Both the position numbers and the translations under genes were made by a program. Shown one piece after another: positions 46,197-57,400 of a DNA stretch of 64,000 nt. How positions within the stretch are numbered: the stretch's first letter is position 1; the number at the start of each line of letters is the position of its first letter. The DNA lies in the NCBI RefSeq assembly GCF_000218685.1, contig NW_006763295.1:962498-1026497 (forward strand). The letters run 5' to 3'. The notes below the pieces were generated by a model that saw only the letters and a program-made list of their open reading frames with translations, ran no database searches and was not told the origin of the DNA. The DNA comes from Serpula lacrymans var. lacrymans S7.9. Lineage: Eukaryota > Basidiomycota > Agaricomycetes > Boletales > Serpulaceae.

Positions 46197-47673
46197 ATGT
46201 TGGCCAACATTCAGCGAACGAATGCAATATCCCGTGCTATGCAGCGCTCATTGGCAACGTTGCATAGCACGCCCACAAAAGGGAAAAGGTGGGCCAAAAT
46301 CCTTCTACAGACTCAAAAAATCCTCACCTCTTACACATCGTAGTCCAACAGGTATGCATACCACATAATATACAGTATCAAAGTGGGAACATACATATTC
46401 TGCCATTAGCCATCGTCATGATGAATATGGGAGGCCCCTCGACGGTATGTTTTCTGTTTACTTTATAATGTGTTATATTCAGTAGGGGTGTATTCATTAG
46501 GTTCCCGAGACCCACGACTTCCTTAAAAACCTTTTCCTTGATGGAGACCTCATCCCCTTGCCTTTCCAGCGCTTTCTCGCCCCCATCATTGCCCGACGCC
46601 GGACACCACAGATAGAAAAACAATATGCCGACATTGGCGGGGGATCACCAATCCTTCGTTACACACAACTACAGGGTGCTGGAATGGCTGCTTTACTGGA
46701 TGAGCTCAGCCCAGAGACTGCCCCTCATAAAAGTTATGTGGCCTTCCGATATGCCAAACCTCTAACGGATGAGACTGCACGGCAATTGAAGGCAGATGGC
46801 GTCAAACGAGCCATTGCATTTACTCAGTATCCTCAGTACAGCTGCAGCACAACTGGAAGTAGCTTGAATGAACTTTTTCGTCAAGGCAAGGCCGGTGAAA
46901 TGGGTGACATTGAATGGAGTGTGATCGACCGATGGGGGACACACCCTGGGTTTATCGAGGTACGTTATTCATTATGACACTCCTTAGAACTACAACTTAT
47001 AGTATCTCTGCTTGCTTTGTTTTTTCCCCTAGGCAGTATCCCAACACATAGAAGCAGCGCTAGCAAAATTCGATCCCGCGGTCCGCTCAGATGTGGTACT
47101 TCTCTTCTCAGCGCATTCTTTGCCAATGTCAGTTGTTAATCGTGGGGACCCATATGTTCTGGAAGTTTCTGCTTCCGTCAATGCCGTGATGGATCGTTTA
47201 GGTCACTCCAATCCGTTCCGTCTCGTCTGGCAATCACAAGTTGGGCCCACTCCATGGATGGGTATGCAGACAGGGGAGGCTGTCAAAGGTCTCGCCCGGT
47301 TGGGAAAGAAACATCTCGTGATGGTCCCGATTGCTTTTACCAGTGACCATATCGAAACGCTCTACGAGCTTGATCTGGAATATGCTCACGAGGCCAGAGA
47401 AGTAAGCTTAGTCCATACTTTATTTTAACTTCATGTACTGATGCTACCTTCAACCTTCCTTAGCTCGGAATGGAAGTCCAGAGAGCAGAGTCGTTGAACG
47501 ACTCCCCTGTGTTTATTCGGGCTCTGGCAGACATCACAGCGCAACATATTCGCGACTATTCTTCAGGAAAGGTCGGACCTACGACTACGCAGATGGGACT
47601 TAGGTGTCCTGGTTGTACCAATGGAACTTGTGGCCAGCAGAAAAACTGGTTCGCTCGTGCAGGCCGTATATAG
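46197..47673 (+). CDS. HEM15: Ferrochelatase, mitochondrial
   Basis: Inserts Fe2+ into protoporphyrin IX, the last step of haem synthesis, on the matrix side of the inner membrane. Seen: the start at 46197 gives [18 protein letters not shown], a typical amphipathic presequence. Exon 1 ends at 46288, an 8 nt micro-exon (46344-46351) gives SPT, and the next exon begins [12 protein letters not shown], the conserved first strand. Then come [35 protein letters not shown] (catalytic His), [11 protein letters not shown] and the signature [14 protein letters not shown]. The C-terminus [13 protein letters not shown] supplies Cys for the [2Fe-2S] cluster. Stop at 47673. Six or seven exons, about 370 residues. 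An upstream in-frame ATG at 46077 would extend the leader and is less likely. Confidence 0.95.
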
Positions 47674-49526
47674 TCGACCTGGGTGTACATCGATCGCTGT
47701 TCAAATATTATTTATTGTCAGAAAACATGGCTTCTTGTCCCCGTCGCCCACCACATGCTTCCGACAGTTCAAGGTCGTGGTAGCCTACGGGATCTAGATC
47801 TTCTGGATCTTGTTGCATTTGTAATGTGAGAGTAGCGAGTATGATGTTTGGTGATGAGTGGATGAACCAATGTCACATGAACATTTGCTCCAGTGAACGC
47901 TTCGCTTAGTTTCTATTCGGCTGAAGTCTACTGATATTTTCAAGGATCAAAATTTTGTCAGGGGTGTCTTCTTCGAAACCCCATAGCACCGATTATCTCC
48001 AACTTGAACGAGTAGACTCATGTAAATTTCGACTGTCATTTAAGTAATCTGGTCTCATTAGGGAGACCAAGTTACCAAAGATGCTTATTTTGACTGGTAT
48101 TACACAGCGTTGTACTTTTGATATTATCTAGAGAGTAATCAGAAATTCCTGTCGGTCCGAGAAATGGGAAATTCGGGGCGTCCGCTTCGACCCCGCAAAT
48201 AAAGTGCCTCAGTGCCACTTGGCCAAGAAGCATGAATAGGCACAAAACGTGTCAAATAAAGTGAGAGTAAGCCCAGATCATGGATCCGTCGAATGCGGAG
48301 GAATCTGGAGGAATTCATCAAGGACAGTTGGTCGGTTAGTAGCTTGTAACAAAGCCGATTAAAATATGGTACCCGCGCGTATTGTACCGTCGGTAGCTTA
48401 ATGACACTGTCATGCCATTGTGGCGTGACATGAGCCTGTCCGGTGGAAATAGGTGTCCAAACCCAGCGGGCCAAGCCGTTCGTACTAGTCCACTGATTGG
48501 ATGAGGGGTGCCACAATTTTGGACAGCATCTTTAAGCTATAGGCTTGATGAGCTCGAATCCGTGCAACCCGTTAGGTCAAGGCTACTGGACAGCGTGTTT
48601 AGGGAGGTCCAAGTAAAGGCACGTCGTACGATCACTACAGACAAGGATATCTGTTCCGAGGGTTTTAGTCAATTCTACACTGCGTAGTGACTAAAGGGAG
48701 AACCCACCTGACTGCGACCATCCACCAGGCTGAACTTCACAATACATGTATAGTAACGGTTGCGCTTCTGATCAAATGCAAGCAATACAAGCAACATAGG
48801 ATAGCCTGACCGGTCGCCAAGTCAAATAGTATATACCGAGGCTGAGAGGGAGTGCAACCAAATGGGATTAAGGCAGATGGAAATCATATCTTTTGGGAAG
48901 TGATGAACAGGATATAAGAGGATACTTCAAGTTGGTCAGAACAGACGACGGTAAAAATGAAACTACGCGCCTAGGATTTGATTTTCTCGCCTGCTGATCC
49001 CGAAGCGCGGAAGCAGAACAAGCGTAGGCTTTTTGAGGGCGATATAACGCATTTGCAGCAATAATGCAACCCTACATACGCACGAGCTGATAGTAAGTAG
49101 CCATCGCCGTCGGTTCAAAGTCTCCCGTGCCTTCGGCATCAAAACCAAGCGCAGTTGTGCAGCCCAAGCGTCCAGGCGCTTGAGAAGAAAGTGATCATGT
49201 CTAAGTAATCGGTCATATGGCGCAAGTATGGACTATACTGTAGTGTTCTGTTTGTTTCAGTGTAAGCTTTGCTGGGCCGCTTAGCATTTACTAAAGGAAA
49301 TAAGTGGCCAGTACAATTTCCGTCCTTGAAGGGTGTCTTGTCGACAATTGGAGGCCAGATGGCAGTTCCCAATGCTGAGGGTTAAGCTTGGTCATGATGG
49401 CGCCAAAGATCATACCAAAAGGCGTAGGAAAAGGGTCGAGTCAAGTGTTCAATCGCTTAGGATCACGTGAACTGGCGGATTTTGAATGGATAAACCCCAA
49501 TAAGAGGAGCCACATTGCAAAAATTT
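47674..49526. other. Intergenic region upstream of CPA1
   Basis: This 1.85 kb interval shows only short frames without domains on either strand, and no splice-linked series. A GAGTCA (TGACTC on the other strand) at 49438-49443 is a near match to the Gcn4/CPC1 amino-acid-control site TGACTCA, about 360 bp upstream of CPA1. One 6-mer is weak evidence. Confidence 0.4.
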
Positions 49527-49534
49527 TATAAAAG
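49527..49534 (+). promoter_or_regulatory. TATA box of CPA1
   Basis: TATAAAAG, 106 bp before the upstream ORF start and 268 bp before the CPA1 start codon. It fits a leader that includes the whole upstream ORF. Confidence 0.55.
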
Positions 49535-49639
49535 CCTTCCTTGATCAGCTACTTTGCACTCATCGCAAAGTAAATTACAGTTTTACTCCACCGCCTGCTC
49601 GAGCGCATCATCGTTTTCAATTGAGCTTTTAGCTCGTAC

Positions 49640-49764
49640 ATGACTTTCACTCAAAACACTCGGGACGAGTATGTGTTTCTTATATATAAGTGCTCTATGA
49701 GATGGTCGCTGACGTTTTGTTTAGTTATCTCAGTGACCTCGTATTCTCTCTCCTCAACTTGTGA
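49640..49764 (+). CDS. Arginine attenuator peptide-like uORF in the CPA1 leader (spliced)
   Basis: Known: in yeast CPA1 and Neurospora arg-2 a conserved upstream peptide stalls ribosomes when arginine is plentiful and lowers translation of the enzyme; its core is around D-Y-[LI]-S-D. Seen: the ATG at 49640 gives MTFTQNTRD up to 49668. An intron 49669-49724 (GTATGT...GTTTAG, branch-like GCTGAC at 49709) splits the next Asp codon. The second exon, 49725-49764, adds DYLSDLVFSLLNL and TGA at 49762-49764. The spliced peptide has 22 residues, close to the 24-25 known ones. The stop lies 37 nt before the CPA1 start, and the frame opens only after splicing. The match in position, length and the DYLSD core makes the call strong; regulation by arginine is inferred. 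Confidence 0.85.
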
Positions 49765-49801
49765 TCGCCTTTACACCAGTCGTAACATCTAAAAAATCAT
49801 T

Positions 49802-51288
49802 ATGTTATCTCGAACATTCATTCGCGCCCCTCTTTTCTCCCGGGGCTTAGCAACTCATGCTGGCCCATCGACAGCATTGCCCGCTGTGTTGCACCTCAAA
49901 ACAGGCCAGTCATTCTCAGGTCGGTCGTTTGGCGCGCCCCGCAGCGTGTTTGGAGAAACAGTTTTCTCTACATCAATCACATCATGTAGGTTTTCTTGTT
50001 GTAGTTATTCGTGCCATCATCTCATTTGATGACCCTCTAGACACCGAGTCGATGACTGATCCCTCCTATCGGGGTCAGATCCTGGTATTCACCACCCCCC
50101 TCATTGGAAACTACGGTGTGCCTTTAAACAGAGCCCCAGTTGATGGACGGGATGTCGGCGTTCTTCTCGAATCGAATGGCGTACAGTGCACTGGAGTAGT
50201 AGTCGCTGATGTCGCTGAGAAATTCTCCCATCACAGTGCGGTGGAATCATTAGCGTCTTGGTGTCGCCGCTTCAACGTGCCTGGTATCACTGGCGTTGAT
50301 ACTCGGGCCATCACACGACTTCTGCGTGATCAGGGGACTACTCTTGGCCGTCTCGCTGTTGGCGCTGATGTTTCTGCTCCAATGCCATCACCTGAGCAGT
50401 ACTGGAACCCGAGTGCAGAGAATCTCGTTGATCAAATATCCACTAAAGCACCATACGAACTAAACCCCACTGGCGATGTGAAAATTGCTGTTCTTGATTT
50501 CGGTGCCAAGGCCAACATTCTACGGGCTTTAGTCCGACGAAATGCGGCCGTTACAGTTCTACCCTGGAACTACAACTTCAACGCCGTTCGTGACAAATTT
50601 GATGGGTTATTCCTGTCTAATGGCCCCGGTGACCCCTCAAAATGTATGGATGCAGCCGTAATTCTGCGCAAGACTATTGCGGAGTGGGACAAGCCTATTT
50701 TCGGTATTTGCATGGGTCACCAGATCATTGGCATGGCCATTGGTCTGGATGCGTATCGTATGACCTTTGGTAACCGTGGACATAACCAACCTGTATTGGC
50801 ATTGGCATCTTCTGGTTCGATTAAGGCTGGGAGGGTGTATGTCACGAGGTAAGATCCATTTGTCTGGTATGCTGTTATAGTTCTGCGTGACTGATTCCGA
50901 TTTCCTTCACAGTCAGAATCATCAGTACGCCTTGAAGTTGCAGGATCCTTTCCCTCAAGGATGGGAGCCTTCCTTCATCAACTGCAACGATTCTTCAGTT
51001 GAAGGTATCAAGTCCACGGAAGAGTCAGGTAAAAAGGTCTGGGGGGTACAGTTCCACCCTGAGAGCTGTGGCGGTCCTCTTGACACCATTGAGGTATATT
51101 CGGTCGCTACTACACATGACTATTACTTATTCTTTCCCCAGATGTTCACCGACTTCGTTACGGAGTGTCGGGCCCACAAGGCGTTAGTGGCCGCCGAAGA
51201 TGAAGTCATGGTGAATGCTTCTGCAAAAGCAACGCCTTTCTTTGAGACTATTCGTGCGCAACCTGCTGCAGTAGCTGCTATGGCATAA
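49802..51288 (+). CDS. CPA1: Carbamoyl-phosphate synthase, arginine-specific small subunit, mitochondrial
   Basis: The glutaminase subunit; it supplies ammonia to the large subunit (Cpa2) for carbamoyl phosphate in arginine synthesis. Seen: start MLSRTFIRAPLFSRGLATHA, a mitochondrial presequence. The N-terminal domain includes LHLKTGQSFSGRSFG and, after an intron, YTESMTDPSYRGQI. The class I amidotransferase domain has LSNGPGDP, the nucleophile block FGICMGHQ, and WGVQFHPES with His and Glu. Four exons, introns with GTAGGT, GTAAGA and GTATAT donors. Tail MFTDFVTECRAHK to 51288, about 430 residues. The pyrimidine pathway in fungi uses a fused protein, so a separate small subunit with a presequence points to the arginine enzyme. 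Expression is probably controlled by the spliced uORF in its leader. Confidence 0.95.
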
Positions 51289-51563
51289 AATTAGGGTGGT
51301 ACATTGGCACTCATGGGACGTTGACTGATTTATTTTCGTGTAATCTGTATCTGCGATATTGTGTATCATGCTGTAAATTACTGGATAGATGGAATTGATA
51401 CTTGCTGAAAATCAAAAAACGAGTGTGGATAGTGTCTGCCGGTAGCCGACCTGATATAGTTTGAATCGGGTTATTACGCGTTTTACCACGACTGCTCGCT
51501 GTGTGTCAGTCATACATACAATCTTTACACCTTCATCCACCGTCCAAGTCTTTCACTACTGTC

Positions 51564-53183
51564 ATGAATTTTCTAGATACATACGGTATCACTGGATCTG
51601 GGGTCAGTACCCCCCCACAAACCGAACAGCCTGAGCAAAGTCTCAACGAGGAGGTTTCGCAAGTAATTGGACAGCTCGGAAGGTTCTGGGGTGGATTCAG
51701 AAAGCAGGTCAGTCTTGCTTCCTTTTTATCGACCGCCATCGAACAGGATTAACGCGGACAATAGAGCGAAAGTGCACTGGCTACTGCGCGGAAAGATCTC
51801 ACTCAAGTCGTAACCCAGGCGCAGAAGGAGCTGAACAAGCTGACTGCAGAAACACCGGGAGATGACCCTAATGTGACAAATGAGGAGACTGAGTCAGAGC
51901 AACAACCTAATGCTCAGGCTGGACCATCTTCTGATGGTGCAGATTCCCCAACTACACCTATTGCAGATGTGGATACCACCCCGTCTTCCTCTCAGACTTT
52001 CTTCTCGCGGCTCCAATCGTCACTCCCTCCCAACATCGTTTCCACTGTGCAGACACATATCCCAGAGGGTTTGAGGAATGCACCTCAGAACATAGATTTT
52101 ACGCAGTTGCGGACGACGCTCTCATCTGAGTTCCAACGGGTACAGGGCGTAACTCGTGCCCAGGCAGAAGAATACGTTCATAAGAGCGAACTTTTACTGA
52201 AGGATGCTATCAAGGAGGCCGGCGATGTTCTGCGTGATGCAGTCAAGGTTATTCCACCTGAAGAAGGTTCATCCACGTCAGGAGCCATTTGGGACGGTTC
52301 TGATGTGTGGATGCTACCCACCCCACCTGGCGAGGCCGATGGGAGAAGTAGCTCTAGCATCAAAGGGAAAGGAAAAGAAACCGATTCAGGCCCATCATCG
52401 AGACGGCACTCAGAAGATGCTCAGCGCGCAGCAGCAACGCGAGCTGAATTGCTGTTGAAGCGGTTGAATTACGATCCTGAAACCATTATGGCTGATCCAG
52501 CTGATGAAGAGGGTGTCAAAGAGCTGTACGCCAAGTGGATCCAAGAGGCACGTGGTGATGAGCAAGGTACCCATGGTCAGGACTGGTCAGAGCGCATTCA
52601 GGAGGCGTTGGCAGAACCAACTGATGGAGAGGCACTGAACGATACTTTCAATGCCCTAGGTTAGTTTTGCGTTATTTCGTGCGCTATATGGCGTCTTCTA
52701 ATTCTATCCACGAAAGTGCCGTCCCAAATGACAGAAGAAGTGTTCTGGGAGCGCTACTTTTTCCGCGTGCATCAGATAGAGCAAGAAGAGGAAAGGCGAA
52801 AGGTTCTTTTGCGAGGTACTATTAAGATTGTCACATTTATACGAAGGTGCTGATTGGTTTGTCTAGGTACAATGGAAAACGAAGAAGACTTCAGCTGGGA
52901 AGACGATGAAGATGACTCTGTGTCCAAACCTACTGAAATTGACAACCTCACTTCTGCTTCACAGCGCACGCTGGCAGCTCCACGCGCCCTTGTAGTAACA
53001 GAAGCAAACTCAGCACCATCATCTCACGCCCATACTCCCGCTACCTTGAGCCCTCGGGAAAGCAGTGAAGAAAGTTATGACCTCGTATCTTCTGGGAACG
53101 TGAGCGTTGCAGGCGAGGGACACGAGACAAGTAAGGATGAGGGTGATGATGATGATGCGGATAGCGACGTCGACTGGGAGTAA
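51564..53183 (+). CDS. BSD-domain protein (Dos2/BSDC1-like)
   Basis: Known: BSD-domain proteins of this type are poorly defined; yeast Dos2 is the likely relative. Seen: start MNFLDTYGITGSGVSTPPQ. An amphipathic region EEVSQVIGQLGRFWGGFRKQ is followed, after an intron (GTCAGT...AATAG), by SESALATARKDLTQVVTQAQ, a helical segment. A Ser/Thr-rich linker follows, then helices (DFTQLRTTLSSEFQRVQG). The BSD core is at about 52715-52815 with FWERYFFRVHQIEQEEERR, the aromatic pattern that defines the domain. The C-terminus is acidic and ends DDDDADSDVDWE at 53183. Four exons, about 490 residues. The domain call is good; the cellular role is open. Confidence 0.86.
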
Positions 53184-53645
53184 TCCGGTTAGCTCGCAGC
53201 CTTTGAAGTCCTCGATACTAGTAAGTTAATCGAATTTCATGCGGATTGTGACTCGGAAATGTATAGTACTTTTCTGATATATGTGTATCATGATTCATTC
53301 TGTACGACTGTACAAAGCCATGGGAGCTTAACGTTTAGCTACAGTAGTAGTTGGACTTGTTAAATGCAGGGCTCGAAGAGAAATCTGTTAACTTGACGAC
53401 TTGATATCACATTTTTGATTTTTATCCCGGTTCAATCAATTTGTTGCGTGCGGTCTTGGTTAGTTGAGTAATTAGGTATTTCCCATCAAGTCTTCAGGGC
53501 ATATAAGCTTTTCATGGAGCGCCTGAAGCTATGCTTAGTGTCTCCATAACCGTACTATACGGCAAGTCTACTCCAACGTTGAAATTTTCGTTTCCAAGCC
53601 CGCCAACATTGTCGTTCTTTGCTTTGGTAGTCCTGTGATAGGACA
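53184..53645. other. Intergenic spacer
   Basis: About 460 bp between the BSD gene and the phosphoesterase gene, same strand. AT-rich with no frame of interest; expected 3' UTR plus promoter. No TATA box is convincing. Confidence 0.4.
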
Positions 53646-55816
53646 ATGAGTACGCTCTTGGAACGACGGGGAAGGAAATCCCGCCTTTGTTCTCGAAATG
53701 TCATCATCCCAGCTCTCCGTTTCGTCTGGGCGGTTATTGTCATTTGGTGCGAATTCGGCGTGTATTTTTACAGTCTTTCAGATTGTAAATGGCCAGACAA
53801 AGCATTTACTGGCAAGCAAGTACGTGGATTCACACTTTACACGTTCACCTTCTCATCGTGTTGTCTTCGATTCTAAAGCCGGTCTCCAGCCTAACAAGCA
53901 AGCCGTCCCATATTCTATTGATATCTGATCCTCAAGTACGAAATCCCTTGACGACGTCCGCAAAGCCATGGTTTGGCTTCAGCTCACCAACGACCTTATT
54001 GAAGAAGAGTTGGAGTGTGACTTCTCGTCTTCGTCCTCATGCCATCATCTTTCTCGGCGATATGCTGGCAACTGGTCGTCAGATAACAAGTGATGACGAG
54101 TACGTGACTGCCTTGCTTGCTGAATGATATGCTTTATTATAGACCAACTGATGTCACTTTCGTTAGGTACAAGCAGTATTATGAAGATTTTAGTAACATC
54201 TTTTCCCTGGACCCTCCCATACCTATATATTATATTCCGGGGAACAACGACATAGGGTACGTTACTTGCCATACGCATCGTGGTAGTTGTATGTATCATT
54301 CACAAACTGATTTCATCAGACTTGGAGTTTCTCCGTCTTTGTCGAAGAACGCTCGCCAGCACTATTCGGATCACTTTGGCGCATTCAATCAAGCAGTTAC
54401 CATAGCCGGCCATAGGCTTATTCTTCTCGACGCCCCAGGACTAGTAGAGGAGGATTACAGGCGCCACGGACTTGGGAAAAGTTACGATGAATGGAACCCC
54501 CTTCCCGGCGGTGCAGTTCAGTTCGTGAAGTCCATATCAGGTATTTCCCTCGATCTTGTTTCTTAGGTCAACGCCCCAATTCCGTTTGGTTATACAGACA
54601 ATCAAACCGCTCCATCGATTCTATTCAGCCATATACCCTTGTCGAGGCCGTCGAGCAAGTCATGTGGACCTCTTCGTGAAAAAGGAACATTGCGAGTAGG
54701 TGCTGGTCAAGGCTATCAGAACATGCTGGGGAAACAAACAACCGAATTTTTGCTGGATACTCTGCACCCATCTGCTGTATTTAGGTGTGTATCTGGTACC
54801 ATTCTATAGCCTACTTTCTGATATTTTGAAAAAGCGGCGATGATCGCGACTATTGTGACCACACGCATGTTCTTCGCCCATGGGATGGTTCTACCAACCA
54901 TAAGGCAATCCGCGAAGTTACAGTCAAGTCATACTCCTTGGCTCGCAACATTCGCAAACCCGGTTTTCAACTTCTCTCGTTGATCAACCCAGAGTTACAT
55001 CCCACATTACCTCTCACGTTCGCAGATGCTCCTTGTCTCCTCCCAGATCATCGTGCAATCTTCAATTCTATCTATTTACCTTGCATTATACTCACCATTA
55101 TCGCATTGCTTTACCTAAACATCACACCTGCACGCCATCGTCGACGTTTCTCCTCCATCTCTCCCGTTTCGATCACTCCGCAACCAAGCCGTGTGGTCAC
55201 TCCAAGCCGACCTGACTCAGCCATATGGTCTGCCTGGTCTCCCAATAAAAACAAAGACCGCACTAGTCCAACAAGCCCCTTTCCTCCCACACTGCGAGTC
55301 CCAAATACGACTGCTCCGGCCAATCTTCGTGCATTCTCTGGTCCGGCTACTCCTCAGGACTCTCCACTGCTGAGCCCTATAACACTTTTCACGTCAGAAG
55401 ATGATATTGATGAATTAATGCATCCTGCACAGTATGCTGCCCGGCGCGACAGCCATGCCCATGCAGGCGCTGCTGTCTGGTCAGCGACGACTCACGATGA
55501 CGTTTACTCGGCTTCATCTTCGTCACCCTTCTTTCTCCCGCCTCCATCTCCCCAGCCGCATGCAGGTTCGCGCGGGTGGTCCTGGTCGCGATCATTTGTT
55601 TTAGGTGGCAGGAGACGACGAATAACGATTGGTATCCCATCGGTACTGATGCCTACATCATGGCGCTCCGGTGGCGGTAGACTCAAGATGGGCGACGCAA
55701 ATCTACGGGGGCAGCAGAGACGGAGAGGTCTTCTCTGGAGACTAGCAGGTGACAGCGTCAGTGTCGTATTACCAGCCGTCATCGTTGGCAGTCTAATTTC
55801 TTGGTTGATGCTCTAA
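53646..55816 (+). CDS. Ted1/Cdc1/PGAP5-family membrane metallophosphoesterase
   Basis: Known: the family removes ethanolamine phosphate from GPI anchors in the ER, aiding export of GPI proteins; metals are Mn/Zn. Seen: start MSTLLERRGRKSRLCSR, then a hydrophobic anchor (FVWAVIVIWCEFGVYFY). The phosphoesterase blocks are in order: HILLISDPQV (first metal Asp), IIFLGDML (GD), YIPGNNDIG (GNND), LFSHIPLSRP (His) and SGDDRDYCDHTH, the variant of the GHxH block seen in Cdc1/Ted1 proteins. A second hydrophobic segment near the middle (IYLPCIILTIIALLYLNI) is followed by a long Ser/Pro-rich region. A terminal hydrophobic helix (VVLPAVIVGSLISWLML) ends at 55816. About 6-7 exons, about 600 residues. Confidence 0.88.
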
Positions 55817-56252
55817 CACAACCATAACTCACATAGACATTTATATGGATAGTTCCATGTGCACTACATTCCCAATAACACGAGCATCGGAATTACTTGT
55901 GAATATACATAAAATCCACTATATTTATGAATAATATCATCATCATAGAAAGACTCGTAGTGACGGCAGTATATTACTCGATAAGCTACTAGGTGTACAA
56001 CGTACTTTGATTCGAATAATTCAAGGTCTGGGTCGAGAACTGATCCAGATATAATAATAGTAGCTCATGGTACATGCCCTGTATACATACTACCGGAGCT
56101 GCTCTGGCGATACAAAGGATCTAAGGCTGAGTAGGAGAACTATGTCTAAAATAGCCAGCGAACTGCGTCCACTATAGGAATATAGCATGTTAAGATGGTG
56201 CTCAAGATAATGAAAATTAAGACACCTACCGAAGGGTAAGTGGGTATTGTTA
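55817..56252. other. Intergenic spacer between convergent genes
   Basis: About 440 bp, AT-rich (55900-55990 has ATAATATCATCATCAT-like runs). It should contain both 3' UTRs. Nothing else is visible. Confidence 0.4.
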
Positions 56253-57154
56253 CTACTGGGCTCCACTGACACTATTATCAGGCGTTGATGGTGATGTGGC
56301 AGTCGTTTCACGGAACAACGGCAACTGCGTAATCGCGAAGCCTGCGATCCCAAGTACTATTAGATAGAACTGTCAGAACGCAAAACTGAAGATTTAAGCC
56401 CATGGTACGTACAATAACCAGTGAATTTCTCGAAAGGAGAGTGAAAGTAGACACTGGTAGTAAGACTGGCAAGGAACCAGATGCCTATTAAGACCATATT
56501 CATGTTCACGGCCAGCCTGTACAAAAGGGATGGCTTTTGAACGCGAGATGATATCGATCGGAGTTGGTCGGCGAGGAAGAGGATGGACATGGTGAGGAGG
56601 AAGACGTGGCCTGATACGTCGTGTCCTCTCCTGAGCCTAGGTCTGGTATGCCATTCGCTATCAGGCAAGACAAGTGATGCTGCGAAGAGAGCGGGATGTG
56701 TTACGGGGGATATGGTTGATTTGGTCAAGCAGTACTCTGATGGTATGGAGAGCACGACTCCAGAAGGTAGGGCAGCGACGCATTCTCCCCCAGAGGCTAG
56801 TATCAAGCGTTCAAGGACGGGTGGGCCAAAGAACCAGCCTGTAAATACAAGCCAAACTAGCGACTCTGTTGCCCACTTCAATAATGGCTGTTTCGTCCTG
56901 GCCTGAGAGGGAGTGCTCAACCACAGTAGGAAGAATACGGCAGAGGTCCACCCCCAAGCTTTCTTGATGAACAAGACATTTAGGGGGTTGGCCTTGTTGG
57001 CGAAGTAGTCTGTATCCTGAAGGGGGTGCGGAAGGTGTGTGAGCAATGGATTTGAAGTGTCGAGATACGTATTGTAGGCGACTGAGTATCCCGTCCCAAC
57101 GAATAGAACCGCTGTTAACAACACAAATACAGTTATTCGAGGATCGTGAGGCAT
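56253..57154 (-). CDS. FIT-family (Scs3/FITM2-like) ER lipid-droplet protein
   Basis: Known: FIT proteins are ER membrane enzymes (acyl-CoA diphosphatase) needed for lipid droplet formation and ER lipid balance. Seen: MPHDPRITVFVLLTAVL at 57154 begins the first of about six hydrophobic segments. Next come NTYLDTSNPLLTHLPHPL and NPLNVLFIKKAWGWTS. The first family His is in GHDVSGHVFLL and the second in TTSVYFHSPFEKFTGY, both present. One intron (GTACGT...AATAG) leads to a final hydrophobic exon LLGIAGFAITQLPLF and a short tail, TAG at 56253-56255. About 280 residues. An in-frame ATG at 57214 would add 20 residues; I prefer the later start because homologous proteins begin near this motif. Confidence 0.9.
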
Positions 57155-57400
57155 GATTATAGTCGTGATGTTGTCGTATTCGAGCCTTGTTCTGCGGACT
57201 ATGCTGGTTGACAATCTATGTGGTGCGGTTCAAAAGCTTGCATAGGCCACGAGTTCCGTTTTAGCCTAACGTCACTGATACGTGTACATCAATTCAAATC
57301 CAATATTGTTTTCCAAAGAGTGTCACATTCAGGTGTCTGTATCTTATCTACATAAATAAAATGAATGTAATGGCTACAGTTGGTGCTTTATACTTTCGAG

